Shown here in pieces: positions 7,985 through 16,300 of a stretch of 23,243 bases of DNA (position 1 is the first letter of the stretch; each line of letters starts with the position of its first letter). Origin of the DNA: a virus; IMG/VR virus record IMGVR_UViG_3300031623_000049, positions 1 through 23,243 of that record; one strand, 5' to 3'. Below the pieces are notes generated by a model that saw only the letters and a list, made by a program, of their open reading frames with translations, was not told the DNA's origin and did not search any database. Made by a program: the position numbers and the translations under genes.

Positions 7985-10315
7985 ATGAATATACTTAGAC
8001 AGCAAGATATATTAAAGGGTGTTCCAGATAATGGGTTGATGCAGGAGATGCGAAACCCTACAGGATCTGTCCCACAGTTTCTGGTAATGACTGAATTACA
8101 ACGGCGCAAGACAATGCGCGATGAGTTCACTGCTAGGCAGGACGAACCCACTACAGTAGTACAGGACATGACCGCACCACCAATGCCCCCTGCGGCTATG
8201 ATGCCTCCACCAGTTGGTATGGCGCAGTCCCCAGCAAACATGCCGGGAGGTTTACCACAACCTGCTCCGCCCGTGATGATGGAAAGCGGTGGAGTTGTTA
8301 AGTATCAAAGAGGAACAAGCACTCTCGGTGTTCGCAGTGATGAAGAGATTATAGATTTGTACCAGCGGATAGTAGACGGAAAGATTGATGGGTCTACTGC
8401 TGTAGCGGGAGAGGTTATAGAAGAAGTAAACCGAAGAGAACTGGTGGGTTACCAAGACCCCCGTGACATGAAAGGGGTAAATCCTTATACGGGTGATTTA
8501 ACGCCCCTTGCAGAGATGATGTCAAGACGGGCCGCAGGAGTGAAAAGAGAAGCCCCATCCCCAGCGGGTCCACAGAACGTGCAGTCTGACACAATAGTTG
8601 AAAGGTTACTAGGGGGACAGGGACCTAAAGACCCAGCGGTAGAAGCTGTTACTGAAGTAGAGCAAGAGAAAGTTTCAGAAACTGGCCCTAGCTTTCTGTC
8701 TCGTGTCATGGCCCCTGCTCAAGCAAGCAGAGGACCTGTGGCTTTGAGATTACCTTTGCCTTCTCAAGGTGGGCTACCAGAAATAGAACCGAAGCGCGGT
8801 AATGTTTATGATCCTATAAAACAGTTGTATAAAAATTATGGAGAGCAACTAAATAAAGTAGATCCTATAGCAGAGGCTGTTACTGAAGTAGAGCAAGAGA
8901 AAATCCCCCCGGCTGTACAGTCTGATACAATCATTCAAAGACTGTTGGAGAGGCAACAACGTGGAGGGCTTCCAACTAGCCCTAAATTACCGCCCAATTT
9001 GAATCAACCACCCCCTGAAGTTGCAGAAGTGATCACAGAACGTAGTAATGTTTATGCTCCTCTAAAACAGTTGTATAAAAATTATGAAAAGCAAATAAAT
9101 TCTAGACCTAAACCTGAACCTCAAGTTCTTAGTAATAATATGGGGGATTACTATCCGGGTGTAGGAGGAAAGTTTGATCTTAATAAATTGAAAGGACACT
9201 TATCTGATTTAGGTAAATTTGGATCTCGTAATGCTCCAGTAGCAGAAGGATCTCCAGAAGACTTACTTCAACAATATCAAGAAGGAGAAGCAATCCGTAA
9301 AGCTTGGGCTGATATGGATGTAGGTATGGGACCTGTTACAGAACAGGTACAAACAATGGAAGATTTTAATTTTGGCCCAGCAACCAATAACATGGCTGGT
9401 ATGGTTCCTACGGAAGCTAGACCATCACCCCCTTCTTCGGTTCAGGCCACTAGACCTGCAATTAATCCTGCTGTTGATGCAACGCTAGCACGTGGACCTA
9501 TAGGCCCGGAAGGTACAAACTTAGTGCCTGATATTAATTTAGCCAATACAGGAGTAAATGTTACAGGTCCTGCTCAAACTGCTGACGAAGTAAAAGTTGA
9601 GAAAGAAATAAAGAAAGACCCGGCTCTAGCCTACGAGAAGATGAGGAAGGCTGGCATGAAAGATGCTCAGGCAATGGCTCTTATCATGGCTGGTCTTGGC
9701 ATCATGGGTGAGGCAAGTAAACCCGGAGCTACCGCTCTTGGTTCTTTAGCTGGTGCTAAAACTGGTGTCGCCCAGTACGGTAAGGATATACAGGCGCTCC
9801 ATGAGAGGATAGATAAGAGAATAGCATCCGATGAAAGCACACGCCTCAAGGAAGCTCAGTTGGAGATAAGCGCAATGCAAGCAGGGGCCGCTAAAACTTC
9901 TGCGGAGGCGGCAAGGCTGAGAGCGGAAGACGGAAACCCAAAGGCGGCGGCTATTCAAATAGCAGAGGCTATGAGCAAAGCTACTCCAGCAGAACGAAAA
10001 ACTCTAGAGAAAGTTCTTGTCTTACTTCGCCCCCCTCGCCCGCTTACTGATAGGACCGTGGACACTAAAAAGAAAATGAATGATGCCCGCACTGCATATG
10101 TAAAAGGCAATGAAATTGCTTCAGACGCTAGAAAAATATATATGGTAAATCCTAAATTCAAAAATGCAAGTAAAAGAGAACAGGGAAGAATGAAAACCGA
10201 AGCCGAACGACAAGCGACAGATAACCACATGTTCCGAGAATTTGGAGATTTGTATAAACCCTCATCTGTAGCCCCTTCTAAAAGCAACAGAAAACCTATA
10301 ACATCGTATGATTAG
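7985..10315 (+). CDS. Probable internal virion (ejection) protein with internal repeats
   Basis: The ATG at 7985 gives 776 residues beginning MNILRQQDILKGVPDNGLMQ, a start block I recognise from many marine phage proteins (LKxVPDxxL, NPTGSVPQFLVxTELQRRxxMR). An in-frame GTG at 7943 would add 14 residues but would lie inside the previous gene and lacks the conserved start. After a Pro/Met-rich linker comes an MMESGGVVKYQRG element, a repeat-rich, probably disordered region (about 195-420), and a C-terminal helical block with ALIMAGLGIMGEASKPGA and a long charged helix (about 560-700). No catalytic motif is visible. Placement between two other ejection-type genes supports an ejectosome role. 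The repeats have kept near-identical DNA, pointing to recent duplication. Confidence 0.7.
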   Translation: MNILRQQDILKGVPDNGLMQEMRNPTGSVPQFLVMTELQRRKTMRDEFTARQDEPTTVVQDMTAPPMPPAAMMPPPVGMAQSPANMPGGLPQPAPPVMMESGGVVKYQRGTSTLGVRSDEEIIDLYQRIVDGKIDGSTAVAGEVIEEVNRRELVGYQDPRDMKGVNPYTGDLTPLAEMMSRRAAGVKREAPSPAGPQNVQSDTIVERLLGGQGPKDPAVEAVTEVEQEKVSETGPSFLSRVMAPAQASRGPVALRLPLPSQGGLPEIEPKRGNVYDPIKQLYKNYGEQLNKVDPIAEAVTEVEQEKIPPAVQSDTIIQRLLERQQRGGLPTSPKLPPNLNQPPPEVAEVITERSNVYAPLKQLYKNYEKQINSRPKPEPQVLSNNMGDYYPGVGGKFDLNKLKGHLSDLGKFGSRNAPVAEGSPEDLLQQYQEGEAIRKAWADMDVGMGPVTEQVQTMEDFNFGPATNNMAGMVPTEARPSPPSSVQATRPAINPAVDATLARGPIGPEGTNLVPDINLANTGVNVTGPAQTADEVKVEKEIKKDPALAYEKMRKAGMKDAQAMALIMAGLGIMGEASKPGATALGSLAGAKTGVAQYGKDIQALHERIDKRIASDESTRLKEAQLEISAMQAGAAKTSAEAARLRAEDGNPKAAAIQIAEAMSKATPAERKTLEKVLVLLRPPRPLTDRTVDTKKKMNDARTAYVKGNEIASDARKIYMVNPKFKNASKREQGRMKTEAERQATDNHMFREFGDLYKPSSVAPSKSNRKPITSYD
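8579..9086 (+). repeat. Recent in-frame internal duplications in the ejection protein gene
   Basis: Three short elements occur twice, all in frame: VQSDTIxxRLL (from 8579 and 8915), EAVTEVEQEK (27 identical bases at 8645-8671 and 8876-8902) and NVYxPxKQLYKNY (8801-8840 and 9047-9086, 38 of 40 bases identical). Copy spacings are 336, 231 and 246 bases, all multiples of three. The order differs slightly between copies, so the region looks like a duplicated module later trimmed by deletion. Confidence 0.8.
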
Positions 10316-10324
10316 GTAACTCTC

Positions 10325-13300
10325 ATGGCATTTGATGTTCAAGGCGCAAGAGCAGGAGGATACTCAGATCAAGAGATAGCCGACTACCTTGCCCAACAGA
10401 AAGGGTTTAATGTAGGTGGCGCTCGTAATGACGGCTATGGTGATGGCGAGATCATCAACCATTTAGTAGGCACAGTTGCCGCTCCTGAAGAACCCGGCTT
10501 CATCGACAGAACAGGTGAGCTAATCGGACAAGGGTTCGGCCAGTTCGTGGGGAGCAGTGCTGAAGGACTTAGTGGTGTACTAGGATACCTTGATGTTCTT
10601 CCTGAAACACAGAAAGATCTTACTGGATATGCTGAAGAAGTAAAAGAAGAAGCAAAGGCAGATGCTGTTGCTCCTATCAAGCCTCTGCAAAAAGCTGAAG
10701 GTATTGGTGATGTGGCATCTTCCGCATGGGAATATCTTTCGCAGTCTACACCTCACATGGGAGCTATGCTTGGTGGGGCATACGCAGGAGGTAAGTTAGG
10801 GGTACTGGCAACTGCGGCTATACCTTTACCCGGAGCGCGAGTTGTTGGAGGGTTCTTAGGCAGTCTTTTAGGTGGTGGTATAGCCACATATAACTCATTC
10901 CTTGGTAACAACATTGAAGAAGCCGAAAGAGTTAAGGGGCGTAAGCTTACCGAAAGTGAGATGGAAGGTTCTATGTTAGCCGCCGCTGGTCAATCGGTAG
11001 CAGACGCTTTGATTAGTAGGTTACTTCCTGCTAAGGGAAGCGCCACTGTAATGAAGAACATATTAAACAAAGGAATAAAGGGAGCTACGGTAGAAGGTTC
11101 TACCGAGGTGTTCCAAGAAACTTTAGCTATACTACAAGCTAACGACTTTAATCTTGATTCGCTTAATACTCCCGAAGCTCATTTCAGATTAACAGAAGCT
11201 ACCCTAGCTGGTGCCGCTATTGGTGGACCTATTGGTGCAGTGACAGGGCCGTTCACTACAAAGAAACCACCTATAGATGCTCCAGAACTAGCTGATCCCG
11301 GTGAGGGATTGCCTGATGTTACTGAGGAAGTTGTTACTGAAGCCGCGACTACAGACCAACAGCCTCTAAGACTTGCCCCTCCTAGGGATGAGAACGACAG
11401 GACAACAGCACGTTCTCCTGAGGAAGTGGTAGCAGATGTACTTGTTGATCCTGTAGCTGTTCCAACTGAGGGGATAGTGGTGGATCAGGAAACATTCCAA
11501 GTTAAGACCACGGATGGTCACGTTCTCACCCCACGTTTCAAGTCTTTAGGTGAAGCTATAGAAGCGAGACAGAGACTGATCGAAGGGATAGATGAGAAGA
11601 GAGAAGATCTATTTGCTGAGGAGCAGTCCGCTAAAGTTAGTGAGGCAGTTAAAGCCCAAGAGCCTGTTGGCCCCCCATCGTTGGAAGAAATAGAGGTAGG
11701 AGTGGCAGGACTAACAGCAGAGGAGGTTGCCCCTGAAGTAATGCCGATTGTTCCAAGTGAAACACTCCCGACATTACAACAAACCCAACAGGTAGAGGCG
11801 ATGGCAGGAGAGCCAGCACCGCAGGAAACTGTTAACCGTGTGATTGAGGTAGCACAAGAGCGTAACATTGACATAGAACACCCCTCATTCTCTGCTTTCG
11901 CAGAGCGGATAACAGGACTGCCCTTTGATCCTGCTCAGGAAACGAATGTCCTGACTGTCCGACAAGCGAACAATCTAGTTAAGGCTGTAGATAGGGTTAA
12001 TGACGGCGTTCCTTTTGAGCAAGTCACCCGTATCCCCCTAGAGAATATGCGTGCCTATGGTCGTGACCAGTTGGTTAAGGCAAGGAACAGGCTACGGCAG
12101 GGTAAGATTACAGACGATGGCAAGACAGATATATTTGCTACAACACGTAAGAACCGCAAGGGCGACGAGGTTAGTGTTCGAGAGTCTACCCGTGCCAAGG
12201 TAGACAAAGAGATAGCTGAAGCCGCTCAGATTAACACCTTTTTCCCTGAGGGAGAGCGGGATGTTATCTCTATCCGTAATCGCCTTGTTGATGAGGGGGT
12301 GATCGTCGGTGTAGGAAAGTCTGATAAGACAGGGACTTACAAGAAATACAGAAGACCTCGCAGAGTTAAGATGCGGGCGTGGCAAGAGCTTGATCCTGCT
12401 AACATTGCCCCCATAGCAAGGATGTCGGACAGAAGCTTTGCTGAGACTGATGCGCGAGTACGATCTCCTGAGTCCATCACCAAACAGGTAGAAGAATCGG
12501 TACCTGATCCTAGAGTTTCTCCTAAGATAATGCAGAAGATCAGGGAGAACTTGGAGAAAAGGCTAAGGGCCAGAGGTATACCAGATAGTGTGGCGTTAAT
12601 CATATCAGATACAATGAAGGGTGTCGAAGGCGTGTTTGTCCAGCAGAATAACGGAGCAAAAAGGGCTATCATTCTTGCTCTGGATACCATACCCGTAGAT
12701 GCTCTCAAGAAACCAAAAGAACTGGCTCGTTATCTTGCTGGTGTTATGGACCATGAGACCGTCCATGCCTTGGTTGATCTTGGTGTAATAACAGATGCAG
12801 ACCTTGCAGTTCTTGGACGCGCCGCAGAAGTCACACCCCACTGGAGTGGTCAGACAGATACTGATGGTAACCCTATTAGTGTAGCTCAGGATATTGCCAA
12901 TCGCTACAGTGAGCTTAACCCAGAGGAACAGCTAGAAGAAGCCGCCGCTGAACTGTTCAGGGGCCATGCCTCTGGTATGTCACCGCTACATGGTCGTCCT
13001 CTCTCCTTGTGGAATAAGATCGTTGGTTTCTTTAAGGACATCAAGGGTGTGTTCGCTGAACAGAAACAATATGATGCGGCTCAGTTGTTTAACCGTGCTT
13101 CTCAAGCTGATGTTGCGGCGGCTGTTGCTCCTGCTAGAGGGGCGGCTGGAAGGGCTGAGGACTTTGACCCTGCCATACTAGAGACAGCGCCCAAAGAATC
13201 ACGTGCCCAACGAGACTACAGGCCGTTAATGAATTTTATTAAAGCTAACCCTGATGGATTTACTGTATCCATTGATGGGGTCACAGTCCCACCATCTGGG

Positions 13301-16300
13301 TTTGCGGTTGCTCCTCTCAAAGGTATAGAGATAGTTGTACGTCCTGAAGACCTTAGCATGAGACACATAGACCAGTTGGTAAGAAACATAGGCCAAGTTC
13401 AAGCTGTTACTGAGGGAGATGTCTATGCCGGGGGCTGGCTCAACAATGAAGACGGCATGTTCTACCTTGATGCTACCCAAGTATTTGACAGTGGGGCAGA
13501 AGCGCTATACACTGCTGAGGTTGGCGAACAGATCGCTATATTTGACTTGGGGGAGTTTAATGAAATCACCACTACAGAAGGAATCGAGGGACTCAAGCAA
13601 ACCGGAACTTACTCGGTTGAAGCCCACGATGTCGCACGACGAAAAGGTGCAAGCCTTATTGAGCGCTTTGCAGAGACAAGGGATACAGGTCAAGGACGCA
13701 CCAGCCCAGTAAAAGAATCACGACTACAGGCAGGAGTGGCTAACAGACTTCTTCCTAATGGTAGCCACCCCGCTATCGTAAGCTCTCGGTATCCTACCAA
13801 TCAAAGGGCAACCGAAGATCCGCTTACCGAAACTCTGACTGTTAACCTTGAGGCAATGAAGCAAAACCCTACGGCCTTTGCCTACAATATGGATCTTGTA
13901 AAAGAGTATCCCGGATTTAATACAGAGGCTGTCGAGCCTGATGATATTGCCGCTGACTTTATTGAGTTTGCGGAGGGGAACCTAAGGTTCTTATACAACC
14001 AAGTCCCAGCAGACATTAGAGACAGAAGTAAGTTATGGTACGAAGGGGCTAACGCTTTAAGCATACGACTTGCTGAACAGTTTGGTCTATCAGGTGAGTC
14101 GGTTGCCGCAGTGATGGCGTCCTTATCCCCCCAAAAAGATTGGTTCCAAAACGCATCTCTAGGAGAACGCTTAATAGATATACACGAGACCCAAACTCGT
14201 GGTGGTAATGAGAGATTTGTCCCCGATAGAAAAATGAGAGCGGTTTTAAAAGATAAATTTGGAACTGATAAACATAAAGAAAACCTGAAGGCTATGATCA
14301 ACAAGCCTTATCTGGACTTAACTGATCCTGTTCACAAAGCGATGTGGATACGGGGATGGGACGAGGCTTTTAATCCTAGAGAATACAGGACACTTACTCC
14401 AGAAGGTAACTGGGTGGGAAAGGCTAGTGGTAAAGTTGGATGGGGTAGCCTTGTTGAGATAAGGAAGGCAGTCCAAGCGTTAGAAGCTACCAGTGAAAAA
14501 GATCTTATCCCTCTCTTAGGTAAAAAGAATAAAGTACGTAGTTTTTATAATAATATACTGGCTCCAAACTCTGAGTTCAAAGACGTAACGGTAGATACTC
14601 ATGCTGTCGCGGCGGCTAATTTAAGACCGTTGTCTGGTGGTAGCAGAGAAGTTCAACACAATTTTGGGACGAGTCCCGAAACCGATAAGAAACCCCTGAA
14701 CTGGAGGGCGGCTAAGAACAATAACGATACAGGCGCTCATGGAATGTATGGCTTATATGCTGATGCGTACCGTAGCCTAGCAAGAAAACTAGGTATCGAA
14801 CCTAGAGAGCTTCAGTCTATAACTTGGGAAGCTGTAAGAGGGTTATTTCCTGCCACCTTTAAATCACAAAACGCGAATGTTATCGCTGTTGAACAAGTGT
14901 GGGAACGAGCAGAAAATGGTGAGATAACTATTGAGGAGGCGCAAGATCAAATCCTTGCGATGAGAGATGGCATTGAGAACCCAGCGTGGACCGACACCGG
15001 AGATAGAAGCAATCAAGAGAGAGGGGTATCCAGTTACGATGGAAAGCTGGTTGAATTTCGTATACCCAGACGGAGTACCGGAGAACTGGCAACAGGACCT
15101 AGAGATACCGTGGGAGTTGGAAGAGACGGATTCCTAGACACCGTTGAAGTAGACGAATACTCTGGAGAACTCCGTGTCTTAGAGAACAAGAAGGCTAAAG
15201 AGTCCCGCACCCAAACAAGAATACCTGATAGCGCCTACGCATTTATGACCCGCAGAGATGAAGCGGGTAACCCCACCACATCTTTCGGCAAGGTTCGTGT
15301 AGGTGGTAAGGACTTTGAGGTAAGGATAGCAAGAGGTTATGAGGGTAAGTTCGGGATGAAACATGCCGCCGAGCATGACCCGGAGTTTGAAGCCTTTACT
15401 CCTTTCGCTAATTCTCGTGAAGCTTTTGTAGCCTTGATGGATACTTATTGGAACTCAAAGACCAATGCTCCTAGCCGTAACGATAAGATTAAGGTAACGG
15501 ATATACCGGGTGGGATTCTCCTTACATGGACAAGGCCGGATTTTAAATACCCCATAGTGTTAGATCTCCAAAAAATGTCCGACATATATTCTCTAACTAC
15601 TATATACCCTAAGGCTGAGAATTTACAAATTGCAAAAGATGGGACAAGCGAGGGTGCCGTCATCCAGATGAAGAAGCGAGGTGACTATAACCTTGAGGCC
15701 GTATCCCCTGCCGCACGGCAAGCCGCTATCGAAAGCTTTAGAAAGAGTATTGAATCAAAGAAAGACCCAGACTTACCTAAGATGTCGCGCCCTGTCGTAG
15801 GAGGCAAGCCCTTCTCCTTTGCTAACCCATCCGAAGATATGGGAACTGACAAGAGGATGATGGTCACCCCACGTGAGGCTGATGAATCAGTAGGAGGCAA
15901 GGTACTTCGAAGGTTAGGTTTCTTGGGTAACAACCCTATAGATAGCTTTGGTGACTTCTTTAAATGGTTCCGCACTACGACGGTAGATATGTGGGACCCT
16001 GTTAGAAGAACTGAAACAGGGTTGGTGGAGAAAGACTCTAAGTATAGAAACTTCTTGTCTGCGGCTAGTTCTGCTTGGGCCGCTCTCCGACAAGCACGTA
16101 GAGGTACAGCTATCACGGCGTACTCCCTATCAAAAGGTGTCCCTGTTTATGAAGATGGGTTTGCCCGCGTTAAGAACATACCTCAAGATGCAACTCAAAC
16201 AAACATTGATGGCACTGTAGAGGCTAGTGCTATAGCTGGGCAGGAAGTAGGACTTATCCCTATCATTGAGGGGTTGAGGGAAGGAACAAAAGACAAGGGA

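Noticed and set aside
9955-10287. A 110-aa hydrophobic minus-strand frame opposite the ejection protein
   Set aside because: It is antisense to a charged helical region, which makes spurious hydrophobic frames; no ribosome site or operon context supports it.
13419-13712. A 97-aa plus-strand frame inside the giant gene
   Set aside because: It overlaps the peptide-rich, domain-bearing frame completely, and its composition is typical of a shifted frame.
14125-14140. CCCCCC-AAAAA run as a programmed frameshift site in the giant gene
   Set aside because: The original frame continues for more than 1500 codons and no alternative frame of notable length follows the run.
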